A stretch of DNA of 63,752 bases. It comes from Pseudomonas psychrophila HA-4. Lineage in GTDB: Bacteria; Pseudomonadota; Gammaproteobacteria; Pseudomonadales; Pseudomonadaceae. The notes beneath the pieces are model-generated. The model was given only the letters and a program-made list of their open reading frames with translations. It was not told where the DNA came from and did no database searches. The DNA lies in the NCBI RefSeq assembly GCF_000282975.1, contig NZ_ALJC01000015.1, forward strand, positions 1-63,752, read 5' to 3'. Shown here one piece after another: positions 35,561 to 44,855 of the stretch. Each line of letters begins with the position of its first letter. The first letter of the stretch is position 1. Position numbers and translations under genes: made by a program.

Positions 35561-37092
35561 CAGGAATCAGCCTTCAAGAACGCTTTGAAGCGCACCAGTT
35601 CAGTCAGGCGGTAGCCGCGATAGCGACCCATAGCCAGCATGAAACCCACCAATATCAACAACACCGCCGGGAAGGTGAAGACGAAGTACACCAGCTCAGG
35701 GATGCTCATCACCAGATACGCCAGCGTGGCTGCAAACAGGGTGCCGATAGCGACTTTCATCGCATGGCCGCCGCCACGTTCTTCCCACGTGATCGAGAGT
35801 CGCTCGATGGTCATGGTCAGAATCACCATTGGGAACAGCGCCACAGACAGGCCACGTTCCAGGCCCAGCTTATGGCTGAACAGGCTGATGGCGGCGATCA
35901 GTATCACCACGAAGGTCAATACAACGGAGAGTCTGGGCAGCATTTGCAGTTTTAGGTGCTCAAGGTATGAGCGCAGCATTAATCCGAGGGCCGTTATCAC
36001 CGTAAACAGGATGATGCCAAACTCCAGTTGGGTTTCGCGGAACGCCAAGGCAATCAGAACGGGGGTAAATGTGCCCAGGGTTTGCAAGCCGATCAGGTTG
36101 CGCAACACCAGAATCACCAGCACGCCAATCGGGATCATCACCATGATCATGAAGGTCTGCTGGGTTTGCAGTGGCAAGCCGTACAGCGAGTACTCAAGGA
36201 AGTTGGCGTCGGTGTTTTCGTCCGTCAGCTTGGCCAAGCGAATGGCGTTCATTTCGCTGTTGTTGAGGCTGAAGGTCACGTTAGGTTTTTTGCCGCCATC
36301 AACCGTGACCATTGGCTCGTCGCCGATCCACCACAGCAGGCGGTCGGATGGCAGGCCTTGTTCACCGGTTTCCGGGTTGAAATACAGCCAGTCGTTACCG
36401 TTGAAGCTGCGCAGCCACAGTTCAGGGTTTTGCGGTTGATCGGCCACCAGACGGATGGTGTGTACTCGTTCCATAGGGACGTGGGCAATCGATAGTAGCA
36501 ACTCGATGACCTGAGCTTTGTGCGGGGTAGACGGGTCGCCCGCCAGCAGCAGTTTCACATTGTCATCATTAAGGTTGTTAACCCGCTTGATGGTTTCACC
36601 GATAAAGGTTTCGACGTCAGCAGAGTGCTGGCGAATCGGCGCCAGCAGCGCTTCGGCGGCGATTTTTTCCGGGCCTTCGACAGCAATGCTGTCGCGAAAT
36701 ACCGGGCCTTTTACCTTGGTTTTGTCGCCCGAATAACGCTTGGTTAACACCAAGCGGTAGTAAAGGGTTTGCTTGCCGCTGACTCGGCGCGCCGACCACG
36801 TGACTTTGCGGTTGCCATCGACCCGATTAACGCTTACCCCGTAGTTATTCGAGATAAAGCTTTCGTTGAGGCTGACGTAGTCGCGGTTCAGCGGCGGGAC
36901 GAACATCTGGATCTTGACCGGATCTTTGGCGTTGGCCACGAACTCGACTTTGGCGTCGATGTTCCACAGATCGTCGGTCGCATCTTCGGTCACAGGGATG
37001 CCTATGACAAAGATTTGATAAGCGGTAATCGAAATCCCCAGCACCACAAGGATGCTGATCAAGATTTTCAGGTGAAGGGTGAGCGCGCGCAT
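35560..37092 (-). CDS. inactive transglutaminase-like / seven-helix membrane protein
   Basis: This 510-residue inner membrane protein has an N-terminal anchor (LKILISILVVLGISITAY, about 7-24) and a periplasmic region of about 270 residues. Around residue 180, VKLLLAGDPSTPHKAQVIELL lies in a transglutaminase-fold-like region with no Cys-His-Asp triad. Seven helices follow (about 305-495), with FTPVLIALAFRETQLEFGII as a landmark. It fits the 'inactive transglutaminase with 7TM' family that accompanies ATP-grasp and retropepsin-like genes. The start is 5 bases after the protease gene. Confidence 0.8.
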   Translation of the reverse strand: MRALTLHLKILISILVVLGISITAYQIFVIGIPVTEDATDDLWNIDAKVEFVANAKDPVKIQMFVPPLNRDYVSLNESFISNNYGVSVNRVDGNRKVTWSARRVSGKQTLYYRLVLTKRYSGDKTKVKGPVFRDSIAVEGPEKIAAEALLAPIRQHSADVETFIGETIKRVNNLNDDNVKLLLAGDPSTPHKAQVIELLLSIAHVPMERVHTIRLVADQPQNPELWLRSFNGNDWLYFNPETGEQGLPSDRLLWWIGDEPMVTVDGGKKPNVTFSLNNSEMNAIRLAKLTDENTDANFLEYSLYGLPLQTQQTFMIMVMIPIGVLVILVLRNLIGLQTLGTFTPVLIALAFRETQLEFGIILFTVITALGLMLRSYLEHLKLQMLPRLSVVLTFVVILIAAISLFSHKLGLERGLSVALFPMVILTMTIERLSITWEERGGGHAMKVAIGTLFAATLAYLVMSIPELVYFVFTFPAVLLILVGFMLAMGRYRGYRLTELVRFKAFLKADS

Positions 37093-37097
37093 TTCAA

Positions 37098-37634
37098 TTA
37101 CTCTGCGGTTTGAGCGTTGGCGACGCAGGCAGGTTTGCCAGCAGCGTATTTAAGACTGGGGTCGACCAGCGCATCAAAGCGTTTTAGTGCTTCGGAGCCA
37201 ATCAGCAGCGGGTATTGGAACGCACTTCGGTCGGTCAAGTTCACTTCGATGGTGCGTAAAGCTTTGCCCATGCAGATTTCTAGGGAAATAACCGGGCGCG
37301 AGGTGTAGTTGTTGTCCGACTCTGGGTCGTAGTCGCCGGAGCGGCGTTTGATCTTGCTGACGCGTGCCAGTGGACGCTCGATAGGGTGCGAGTGAGCATC
37401 GTCGATGGCCAGGTAAAAACGCACCCAGCTCTCGCCATCACGCTTAAAGCGTTTTATATCGCGAGCACTCAGCGAGGCGGTTTTGGCGCCGGTGTCGAGT
37501 TTGGCGGCGACCAGCAGGTCGATTCCGGCCAGTTCGGCGTATTCATTAAGGCCATACACGGTTTTTTCGCCGGCAAGGCTCAGGCCCGGCAAACACAGCA
37601 GACATATAAGGGTAAAAAAGGACGTGAGTTTCAT
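37098..37634 (-). CDS. retropepsin-like 'ATP-dependent zinc protease' family protein
   Basis: This 178-residue exported protein has a signal peptide (MKLTSFFTLICLLCLPGLSLA) and a compact aspartic-protease-like domain. AKLDTGAKTASLSA holds the single catalytic-type DTGA motif, RPVISLEICMG a beta-strand core and YPLLIGSEAL the end of the fold. One DTG per chain means it would work as a dimer, like retroviral pepsins. Family names still say zinc protease, though I see no zinc motif. I chose ATG 37634 because it gives the signal peptide. First gene of the operon with the membrane and ATP-grasp genes. Confidence 0.82.
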   Translation of the reverse strand: MKLTSFFTLICLLCLPGLSLAGEKTVYGLNEYAELAGIDLLVAAKLDTGAKTASLSARDIKRFKRDGESWVRFYLAIDDAHSHPIERPLARVSKIKRRSGDYDPESDNNYTSRPVISLEICMGKALRTIEVNLTDRSAFQYPLLIGSEALKRFDALVDPSLKYAAGKPACVANAQTAE

Positions 37635-37830
37635 AAATCGAAGCGTGGTCTCTTGCAATCTACAGGTCAAGGCGACTGGCTGGGGTGCAAGTTTCCTCGT
37701 GCGGCTGCCCGATGATAGGGGCAGGGCGGATGCGGTCGGCATTCTAACATGATGGTTTTATGGCGCCAGCGTTGAGGCGGGGTCGATACCGGTAAGGCTC
37801 GTGTCGATAGAACTAAGGTCGCATACGCAG

Positions 37831-37842
37831 ATTGTCGACAAT
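37831..37842. promoter_or_regulatory. putative PrpR operator 1
   Basis: ATTGTCGACAAT is a perfect 12-base palindrome in the prpR leader, 73 bases upstream of a second copy of its core. It probably lies at or near the promoter. Confidence 0.55.
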
Positions 37843-37905
37843 ATCAATTTAACCTTTGACTGAAAGCGCTTAAATCGCTAGTTTTGGCGCTATTGATTTA
37901 TAAGG

Positions 37906-37917
37906 TGTCGACAATAT
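37906..37917. promoter_or_regulatory. putative PrpR operator 2
   Basis: TGTCGACAATAT repeats 37833-37844 exactly and overlaps the prpR start codon at 37916. The TGTCGACA core is palindromic. Two copies suggest autoregulation by the GntR protein. Confidence 0.55.
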
Positions 37918-38638
37918 GCTGCAAGTACTGGAGCCGGCGGTCATTGCCCAAGACGATTCGGAAACCCTTTCCGAGAACGTCTTTCGGCGTATTCAGGCAG
38001 CTATTGTCAAAGGCGAAATAGCCCCCGGTAGCAAGATCTCCGAACCTGAGCTGGCACGTACCTACGGCATCAGCCGCGGCCCATTGCGTGAGGCCATTCA
38101 CCGTCTTGAAGGTCAGCGCTTGCTGGTGCGGGTCCCGCATGTAGGGGCTAGGGTGGTCTCTTTAAGCCATGCTGAGCTGATCGAACTCTACGAAATTCGC
38201 GAGTCCCTTGAAGGCATGGCGTGTCGTTTGGCCGCCGAGCGCATGAGCGACGAAGACATCGCAGAACTGCGCCGGGTGCTCGAGACCCACGAACGCGATG
38301 AGGCGTTTCAGGCGGGTGTCGGCTATTACCAGCAAGAAGGCGACTTCGATTTTCATTACAAGATTATTCAAGGCAGCGGCAATCGCACGCTGACCCAAAT
38401 GCTCTGCGGTGAGCTGTATCAACTGGTGCGTATGTACCGCATCCAGTTTTCTACCACCCCCAATCGCCCGCATCAGGCGTTTGCCGAGCATCACCGCATT
38501 CTCGATGCCATTGCCGATCGCGACGGCGAACTGGCCGAGTTATTGATGCGCCGACATATCGGCGCTTCGAAACGCAATATTGCGCGTCACTACCAAGACA
38601 GCGCCCAGCAGACAGCCACTCCACGAGGTGAGTCATGA
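37916..38638 (+). CDS. prpR: GntR/FadR-type regulator of the methylcitrate operon
   Basis: This 240-residue regulator of the FCD subgroup has an N-terminal winged helix ([39 protein letters not shown]) and an all-helical ligand domain (about residues 90-225). The FCD metal residues are suggested by DFDFHYKII and EHHRILDAI, then [10 protein letters not shown]. It overlaps prpB by ATGA and is the first gene of the prp operon, so it probably controls it. Binding of methylcitrate or a related acid is plausible. The name follows position; enterobacterial PrpR is an unrelated sigma54 activator. Confidence 0.85.
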   Translation: MLQVLEPAVIAQDDSETLSENVFRRIQAAIVKGEIAPGSKISEPELARTYGISRGPLREAIHRLEGQRLLVRVPHVGARVVSLSHAELIELYEIRESLEGMACRLAAERMSDEDIAELRRVLETHERDEAFQAGVGYYQQEGDFDFHYKIIQGSGNRTLTQMLCGELYQLVRMYRIQFSTTPNRPHQAFAEHHRILDAIADRDGELAELLMRRHIGASKRNIARHYQDSAQQTATPRGES

Positions 38639-39522
38639 GCAATAAAAACAGTCCAGGCCAGCGTTTCCGTGATGCAGTCGCCAGCGAGCACCCTTTGCAA
38701 GTGGTCGGCGCGATTAACGCCAACCACGCGTTGCTGGCCAAGCGTGCTGGTTTCAAGGCGATTTATCTGTCGGGCGGCGGCGTTGCTGCAGGCTCGCTGG
38801 GTGTGCCGGACCTGGGCATTACGGGCTTGGACGACGTACTGACCGATGTACGCCGCATTACCGACGTGTGCGACCTGCCACTGCTGGTCGACGTGGACAC
38901 CGGCTTTGGTTCGTCATTTTTCAACGTGACGCGCACGGTTAAATCGATGATCAAGTTTGGCGCTGCGGCCATTCACATCGAAGACCAGGTCGGTGCCAAG
39001 CGTTGCGGCCATCGTCCGAACAAAGAAATCGTCTCGCTGCAAGAAATGGTCGACCGTATCAAAGCGGCAGTTGATGCCCGCACCGATGACAGCTTCGTGA
39101 TCATGGCGCGGACCGATGCGTTGGCGGTGGAAGGTCTGGAGTCAGCCCTTGAGCGCGCAGCAGCGTGTGTTGAAGCCGGTGCCGACATGGTGTTCCCGGA
39201 AGCCATCACTGAGCTTGAAATGTACAAACTGTTCGCTAATCGGGTTAAAGCGCCGATTTTGGCTAACATCACCGAGTTCGGTGCGACCCCGCTGTACACC
39301 ACCGAACAATTGGCTGGCGCTGATGTGTCACTGGTGCTGTACCCGCTGTCGGCGTTCCGGGCGATGAACAAGGCGGCCGAAAACGTCTACACCGCTATCC
39401 GCCGCGACGGCACCCAGCAAAACGTGATCGATACCATGCAAACCCGCATGGAACTGTACGACGCCATCAACTACCACGAATTCGAGCAGAAGCTCGACGC
39501 GCTGTTTGCTGCGAAGAAATAA
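38635..39522 (+). CDS. prpB: 2-methylisocitrate lyase
   Basis: PrpB splits 2-methylisocitrate into pyruvate and succinate, the last step of the methylcitrate cycle. The 295-residue protein belongs to the isocitrate lyase/PEP mutase superfamily. [20 protein letters not shown] gives the metal aspartates, [18 protein letters not shown] carries the catalytic Cys loop (KRCGH), and [12 protein letters not shown] follows. The length is typical. It overlaps prpR and is separated from prpC by a palindrome-rich 221-base gap. Confidence 0.96.
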   Translation: MSNKNSPGQRFRDAVASEHPLQVVGAINANHALLAKRAGFKAIYLSGGGVAAGSLGVPDLGITGLDDVLTDVRRITDVCDLPLLVDVDTGFGSSFFNVTRTVKSMIKFGAAAIHIEDQVGAKRCGHRPNKEIVSLQEMVDRIKAAVDARTDDSFVIMARTDALAVEGLESALERAAACVEAGADMVFPEAITELEMYKLFANRVKAPILANITEFGATPLYTTEQLAGADVSLVLYPLSAFRAMNKAAENVYTAIRRDGTQQNVIDTMQTRMELYDAINYHEFEQKLDALFAAKK

Positions 39523-39534
39523 CAAAACAGCGCC

Positions 39535-39682
39535 CGTAGCAGCTGACGAGCCTTGCGAGGCTGCGTCCGGCTGCGAAGCAGTCGTAAAACCGTAAGGCTC
39601 ACTGTGCCTGAATGAACACGTTGTATGGTTTGCGACCGCTTCGCGCTCGGACCTAGCCTCGCAAGGCTCGTCAACTGCTACG
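39535..39682. repeat. long inverted repeat between prpB and prpC
   Basis: Arms 39535-39563 and 39654-39682 pair over 29 bases with two mismatches (core GACGAGCCTTGCGAGGCT). Each arm is itself partly palindromic, and a further hairpin lies in the centre. It is 20-60 bases before the prpC ribosome site. Confidence 0.85.
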
Positions 39683-39743
39683 AAGCTTATTGAAGATACA
39701 AAGACTTGCCGAATCCCTAACAAATTCAAGATTGGAGAGTGCA

Positions 39744-40871
39744 ATGGCCGAAGCAAAAGTATTGAGTGGTGCCGGATTACGCGGCCAAGTGGCTGGGCAA
39801 ACGGCCCTGTCTACCGTAGGCCAAGAAGGCGCGGGCCTCACTTATCGTGGCTATGACGTACGTGAACTGGCAGCCGATGCCCAGTTCGAAGAAGTGGCTT
39901 ACCTGCTGCTGTACGGCGAACTGCCAAACAAAACCCAACTGGCGGACTACACCGCCAAGCTCAAAACCCTGCGTGATTTGCCGCAAGCCTTGAAAGAAGT
40001 GCTGGAACGCATCCCCGCAGACGCCCACCCGATGGACGTGATGCGTACGGGGTGTTCGTTCCTGGGCAACCTGGAGCCGGAGAAGGACTTCTCCGAGCAA
40101 CTGGACAAGACCAACCGTTTGCTGGCCGCCTTCCCGGCGATCATGTGCTACTGGTACCGCTTCAGCCACGATGGCAAACGCATTAACTGCGTAAGCGATG
40201 AAGCGTCGATTGGTGGTCACTTCCTGCACTTGTTGCACGATAAAAAGCCGAGCGAGTTGCACGTCAAAGTGATGAACGTATCGCTGATCCTGTATGCCGA
40301 GCACGAGTTCAACGCTTCGACGTTCACCGCGCGCGTCTGCGCCTCGACCTTGTCTGACCTGTATTCGTGCATCACCGCGGCCATTGGTTCGCTGCGCGGC
40401 CCGCTGCATGGCGGCGCCAACGAAGCGGCCATGGAAATGATCGAGCGCTTTGGCTCGGCTGAAGAAGCGGTGCAGGGCACCCTTGGCATGCTGGCGCGCA
40501 AAGACAAGATCATGGGCTTTGGCCATGCGATCTACAAAGACAGCGACCCGCGTAATGAGGTGATCAAGGGCTGGTCGAAAAAACTGGCGGACGAAGTGGG
40601 CGATACCGTGTTGTTCCCGGTGTCCGAAGCCATCGACAAAACCATGTGGGAGCAAAAGAAACTGTTCCCGAATGCCGACTTCTACCATGCCTCGGCGTAT
40701 CACTTCATGGGCATCCCGACCAAGCTGTTCACGCCTATTTTTGTGTGTTCACGCCTGACCGGCTGGGCCGCGCATGTGTTCGAGCAGCGCGCCAACAACC
40801 GCATCATCCGCCCAAGCGCCGAGTACATCGGTGTTGAACAGCGCAAGTTCGTGCCAATCGAGCGTCGCTGA
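39744..40871 (+). CDS. prpC: 2-methylcitrate synthase
   Basis: PrpC condenses propionyl-CoA with oxaloacetate. The 375-residue citrate-synthase-family protein has LTYRGYDVRELA near the N-terminus and the active-site HGGANEAAMEMIERF, then GFGHAIYKDSDPR with the second His and later Asp. Its short length (375 versus about 430 for GltA) and the operon context make methylcitrate synthase the better call than citrate synthase. The ATG at 39744 has TTGGAGAG upstream; the longer frame runs into the inverted repeat. Confidence 0.96.
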   Translation: MAEAKVLSGAGLRGQVAGQTALSTVGQEGAGLTYRGYDVRELAADAQFEEVAYLLLYGELPNKTQLADYTAKLKTLRDLPQALKEVLERIPADAHPMDVMRTGCSFLGNLEPEKDFSEQLDKTNRLLAAFPAIMCYWYRFSHDGKRINCVSDEASIGGHFLHLLHDKKPSELHVKVMNVSLILYAEHEFNASTFTARVCASTLSDLYSCITAAIGSLRGPLHGGANEAAMEMIERFGSAEEAVQGTLGMLARKDKIMGFGHAIYKDSDPRNEVIKGWSKKLADEVGDTVLFPVSEAIDKTMWEQKKLFPNADFYHASAYHFMGIPTKLFTPIFVCSRLTGWAAHVFEQRANNRIIRPSAEYIGVEQRKFVPIERR

Positions 40872-40889
40872 CAAGCAGGGCACCCCAAG

Positions 40890-40954
40890 CCCTGTGGGAA
40901 CGAGCGTGCCTCGCGATCTTTTAATAGCTCGCGAGCCAGTTCGGTCCTACAGGG
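40890..40954. repeat. REP-like element between prpC and acnD
   Basis: CCCTGTGGGA and GTCCTACAGGG outer arms with TCGCGATC/GCTCGCGA inside. Same type as 34494, more degenerate. Confidence 0.65.
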
Positions 40955-40996
40955 TTAAGGCGCCCTCAGACTTAACCGTGATCGAGTCCCGCGCCA

Positions 40997-43588
40997 ATGA
41001 ATACTGAATTTCGCAAAACACTGCCGGGCACCCGGCTGGATTACTTCGACACCCGTGCGGCGGTCGATGCGATCAAACCCGGTGCTTATGACACCCTGCC
41101 TTATACCGCTCGCGTGCTGGCCGAAAACCTGGTGCGACGCTGCGATCCGGCCACCCTTAATGCTTCGCTGAGCCAGTTGATTGAGCGCAAGCGCGACCTG
41201 GATTTCCCGTGGTTCCCGGCGCGTGTGGTGTGCCACGACATTCTTGGCCAAACCGCCCTAGTTGATTTGGCGGGCCTGCGTGATGCAATCGCGCAACAAG
41301 GTGGCGACCCGGCGCAAGTTAACCCGGTGGTGCCGACCCAGTTGATCGTCGATCACTCGCTGGCCGTGGAGTGTGGCGGCTACGATCCCGAGGCGTTTGA
41401 AAAGAACCGCGCCATCGAAGACCGCCGCAATGAAGACCGTTTCCACTTTATTGAGTGGACCAAAAAAGCATTCAAAAACGTCGATGTGATCCCGCCGGGC
41501 AACGGCATCATGCACCAGATCAACTTGGAGAAAATGTCTCCGGTGATTCAGGTGCGTGACGGCGTGGCCTTCCCGGACACCTGCGTCGGCACTGACAGCC
41601 ACACGCCGCACGTCGACTCGCTGGGCGTGATCGCCATTGGCGTTGGCGGCCTAGAAGCCGAAAGCGTGATGCTGGGCCGTGCGTCGTGGATGCGCCTGCC
41701 GGAAATCGTCGGCGTTGAGTTGACCGGCAAACTGCAACCGGGCATCACCGCCACTGACATGGTGCTGGCGCTGACCGAGTTCTTACGCAAACAGAAAGTG
41801 GTCGGTGCTTGGCTGGAGTTCTTCGGCGAAGGCGCCGCGGCGCTGACCTTGGGCGACCGCGCAACCATCTCCAACATGGCCCCGGAATATGGCGCCACGG
41901 CTGCGATGTTCTTCATCGACCAGCAAACCATTGATTACCTCAAACTGACGGGGCGTGAAGACCAGCAAGTGCAGTTGGTCGAGCACTACGCCAAGGTCAG
42001 CGGCCTGTGGGCTGACAGCCTCAAGGGCGCGCAATACGAGCGCAGCTTGAGCTTTGACCTGTCGTCGGTGGTGCGCAACATGGCCGGTCCGAGCAACCCG
42101 CATGCGCGCGTTGCGACCAGCGACCTGGCAGCCAAAGGTATCGCCGGGCAATGGGATGACGTGCCGGGGCAAATGCCTGATGGCGCGGTGATCATTGCTG
42201 CCATCACCAGTTGCACCAACACCAGCAACCCGCGCAACGTGATTGCGGCGGGGTTGATTGCGCGTAACGCCAACAAATTGGGGCTGACCCGCAAGCCGTG
42301 GGTTAAATCATCGCTGGCCCCGGGTTCGAAAACTGTCGCGCTGTACCTCGACGAAGCCGGTCTTACGGACGAGTTGGAGCAACTGGGCTTTGGCGTTGTG
42401 GCCTTTGCCTGCACCACGTGCAACGGCATGTCGGGCGCGCTGGACCCTGTGATTCAGCAAGAAATCATCGACCGTGACCTCTACGCCACGGCGGTGTTGT
42501 CGGGCAACCGCAACTTTGACGGTCGTATTCACCCCTACGCCAAGCAAGCCTTTTTGGCATCGCCGCCGCTGGTGGTGGCGTATGCCATTGCCGGGACCAT
42601 CCGTTTCGACATCGAAAAAGACGTACTGGGCCTCGATGCGAATGGCAATGAAATCCGCCTAAAAGACATCTGGCCAAGCGACGAAGAAATCGACGCGGTG
42701 GTCAAGGCGTCGGTTAAACCTGAGCAGTTCCGTCGGGTCTATATCCCGATGTTTGCGATCCATGAAGACACCGGCCCAAAAGTCGAACCGCTGTACGATT
42801 GGCGTCCGCAAAGCACCTACATTCGGCGTCCGCCGTATTGGGAAGGTGCGCTGGCAGGTGCGCGTCCGCTCAAAGGCATGCGCCCATTGGCCGTGCTGCC
42901 AGACAACATCACCACCGACCACTTGTCGCCCTCCAACGCGATCATGCTCGACAGCGCCGCGGGTGAATACCTGGCGAAAATGGGCCTGCCGGAAGTCGAC
43001 TTCAACTCCTACGCTACGCACCGTGGCGACCACTTGACGGCCCAGCGCGCGACTTTCGCCAACCCGAAACTGTTCAACGAGATGGTGATCGAGGACGGCA
43101 AGGTCAAACAGGGTTCGTTGACCCGCCTTGAGCCTGAAGGCCAAGTGATGCGTATGTGGGAAGCGATTGAAACCTACATGGACCGCAAGCAGCCGCTGAT
43201 CATTATTGCCGGTGCCGACTACGGTCAGGGCTCGTCCCGCGACTGGGCCGCCAAGGGCGTGCGTCTGGCCGGGGTTGAAGCGATTGCCGCTGAGGGCTTT
43301 GAGCGTATACACCGCACTAACTTGGTGGGCATGGGCGTATTGCCGCTGGAGTTTATGCCGGGTACTGATCGCAAAACCCTGCAAATTGACGGCAGCGAAA
43401 CCTACGACGTCATTGGCGAGCGCACCCCGCGTGCCACGCTGACGCTGGTCATCACCCGCAAAAATGGCGAGCGTGTCGAGGTGCCGGTGACGTGCCGCCT
43501 TGATACCGCTGAAGAAGTGTCGATTTATGAAGCGGGCGGCGTGTTGCAGCGCTTTGCTCAGGACTTCCTGGAATCGGCAACCGCATAA
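40997..43588 (+). CDS. acnD: 2-methylcitrate dehydratase, Fe/S-dependent
   Basis: AcnD is an aconitase-family enzyme that dehydrates 2-methylcitrate to 2-methylaconitate when working with PrpF. The 863-residue protein has [4Fe-4S] cysteines in ITSCTNTSNPRNV and CTTCNGMSG. The substrate motif GTDSHTPHVDSLG lies near residue 200, and the swivel domain carries GADYGQGSSRDWAAKGVRL. Placement between prpC and prpF and the length identify it as AcnD and not AcnA. Confidence 0.95.
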   Translation: MNTEFRKTLPGTRLDYFDTRAAVDAIKPGAYDTLPYTARVLAENLVRRCDPATLNASLSQLIERKRDLDFPWFPARVVCHDILGQTALVDLAGLRDAIAQQGGDPAQVNPVVPTQLIVDHSLAVECGGYDPEAFEKNRAIEDRRNEDRFHFIEWTKKAFKNVDVIPPGNGIMHQINLEKMSPVIQVRDGVAFPDTCVGTDSHTPHVDSLGVIAIGVGGLEAESVMLGRASWMRLPEIVGVELTGKLQPGITATDMVLALTEFLRKQKVVGAWLEFFGEGAAALTLGDRATISNMAPEYGATAAMFFIDQQTIDYLKLTGREDQQVQLVEHYAKVSGLWADSLKGAQYERSLSFDLSSVVRNMAGPSNPHARVATSDLAAKGIAGQWDDVPGQMPDGAVIIAAITSCTNTSNPRNVIAAGLIARNANKLGLTRKPWVKSSLAPGSKTVALYLDEAGLTDELEQLGFGVVAFACTTCNGMSGALDPVIQQEIIDRDLYATAVLSGNRNFDGRIHPYAKQAFLASPPLVVAYAIAGTIRFDIEKDVLGLDANGNEIRLKDIWPSDEEIDAVVKASVKPEQFRRVYIPMFAIHEDTGPKVEPLYDWRPQSTYIRRPPYWEGALAGARPLKGMRPLAVLPDNITTDHLSPSNAIMLDSAAGEYLAKMGLPEVDFNSYATHRGDHLTAQRATFANPKLFNEMVIEDGKVKQGSLTRLEPEGQVMRMWEAIETYMDRKQPLIIIAGADYGQGSSRDWAAKGVRLAGVEAIAAEGFERIHRTNLVGMGVLPLEFMPGTDRKTLQIDGSETYDVIGERTPRATLTLVITRKNGERVEVPVTCRLDTAEEVSIYEAGGVLQRFAQDFLESATA

Positions 43589-43593
43589 ACACA

Positions 43594-43630
43594 ACCCTGT
43601 AGGCGCGAGCTTGTCTCGCGCCTACAGGGG
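43594..43630. repeat. compact 16-base-arm hairpin between acnD and prpF
   Basis: ACCCTGTAGGCGCGAG and its complement flank a five-base loop. It fills nearly the whole acnD-prpF gap. No T-run follows, so it is a REP-type stem and not a classic terminator. It could tune mRNA stability. Confidence 0.8.
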
Positions 43631-43649
43631 TTATGACAGGATTCTATTC

Positions 43650-44840
43650 ATGGCTTATGCAGCGCAAATCAAAATCCCGGCGACGTATATGCGGGGCGGG
43701 ACCAGTAAGGGCGTGTTCTTCAGCCTGCTCGACTTGCCGGCGCAGGCTCAGGTGCCGGGTGCGGCCCGGGATGCCTTGTTGCTGCGGGTGATCGGCAGCC
43801 CGGACCCGTACGAGAAGCAAATCGACGGCATGGGCGCCGCCACCTCTAGCACCAGCAAAACCGTGATCGTCAGTAAAAGTCTGCACGCGGACCATGACGT
43901 CGACTACCTGTTTGGTCAGGTCTCGATCGACAAGCCTTTTGTGGACTGGAGTGGTAACTGCGGCAATCTTTCGGCGGCGGTTGGCTCCTTTGCCATCAGC
44001 AGCGGCTTGGTGGACGCGAGCCGCATCCCCCGCAACGGCACCGCCGTGGTGCGTATCTGGCAAGCCAACATCAGCAAAACCATCATCGCGCATGTGCCCA
44101 TCACCGACGGCGCGGTGCAGGAAACCGGCGATTTCGAGCTAGATGGGGTTACGTTTCCGGCGGCAGAAGTTCAACTGGAATTTCTCAATCCAGCAGCCGA
44201 TGAAGAGGGTGCAGGCGGTTCGATGTTTCCCACTGGCAATCTGGTGGACGACCTGGAAGTGCCGGGCGTGGGCAGCTTGAAAGTGACGATGATCAATGCC
44301 GGTATTCCGACGATTTTCGTCAACGCGCAGGCTATCGGTTATACCGGAGCCGAGTTGCAAAACGACATCAACAGCGACCCGAAAGCACTGGCCATGTTCG
44401 AAACCATTCGCGCCCATGGTGCGTTGCGCATGGGGTTGATCGACACGCTGGAAGACGCGGCCAAGCGTCAGCACACGCCAAAAGTCGCGTTTGTGGCCGG
44501 GCCTGTGGATTACGTGTCATCGAGCGGCAAGCCCGTGAGTGCACAAAATGTGGACTTGCTGGTGCGTGCCTTGTCGATGGGCAAGTTGCACCACGCGATG
44601 ATGGGCACCGCGGCGGTTGCAATTGGCACAGCGGCAGCCATTCCGGGCACGTTGGTTAACCTAGCGGCGGGCGGCGCATTACGCAGCGCTGTGCGCTTTG
44701 GTCATCCATCGGGCACGTTGCGCGTTGGCGCCGAGGCCCGGCAAGTAGACGGCGAATGGACCGTGACCAAAGCCATCATGAGCCGCAGTGCGCGGGTCTT
44801 GATGGAAGGTTGGGTGCGGGTGCCGGGCGATAGTTTTTAA
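43650..44840 (+). CDS. prpF: 2-methylaconitate cis-trans isomerase
   Basis: PrpF isomerises the 2-methylaconitate produced by AcnD so that it can be rehydrated by aconitase. The 396-residue protein has a diaminopimelate-epimerase-like fold. ATYMRGGTSKGVFF is the N-terminal signature, with DGMGAATSSTSKTVIV, NCGNLSAAVGSFAI and HPSGTLRVG further on. The ATG at 43650 follows CAGGA; the longer frame begins inside acnD and is read-through. Confidence 0.95.
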   Translation: MAYAAQIKIPATYMRGGTSKGVFFSLLDLPAQAQVPGAARDALLLRVIGSPDPYEKQIDGMGAATSSTSKTVIVSKSLHADHDVDYLFGQVSIDKPFVDWSGNCGNLSAAVGSFAISSGLVDASRIPRNGTAVVRIWQANISKTIIAHVPITDGAVQETGDFELDGVTFPAAEVQLEFLNPAADEEGAGGSMFPTGNLVDDLEVPGVGSLKVTMINAGIPTIFVNAQAIGYTGAELQNDINSDPKALAMFETIRAHGALRMGLIDTLEDAAKRQHTPKVAFVAGPVDYVSSSGKPVSAQNVDLLVRALSMGKLHHAMMGTAAVAIGTAAAIPGTLVNLAAGGALRSAVRFGHPSGTLRVGAEARQVDGEWTVTKAIMSRSARVLMEGWVRVPGDSF

Positions 44841-44855
44841 GGTTGGTCACAACCC

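Noticed and set aside
39777..40703. 308-codon open frame antisense to prpC
   Set aside because: Shadow of prpC. The prpC active-site motifs are intact.
43594..43630. acnD-prpF hairpin as an intrinsic terminator
   Set aside because: The stem is strong but lacks a T-run, and the genes on both sides belong to one pathway, so I list it as a REP-like repeat.
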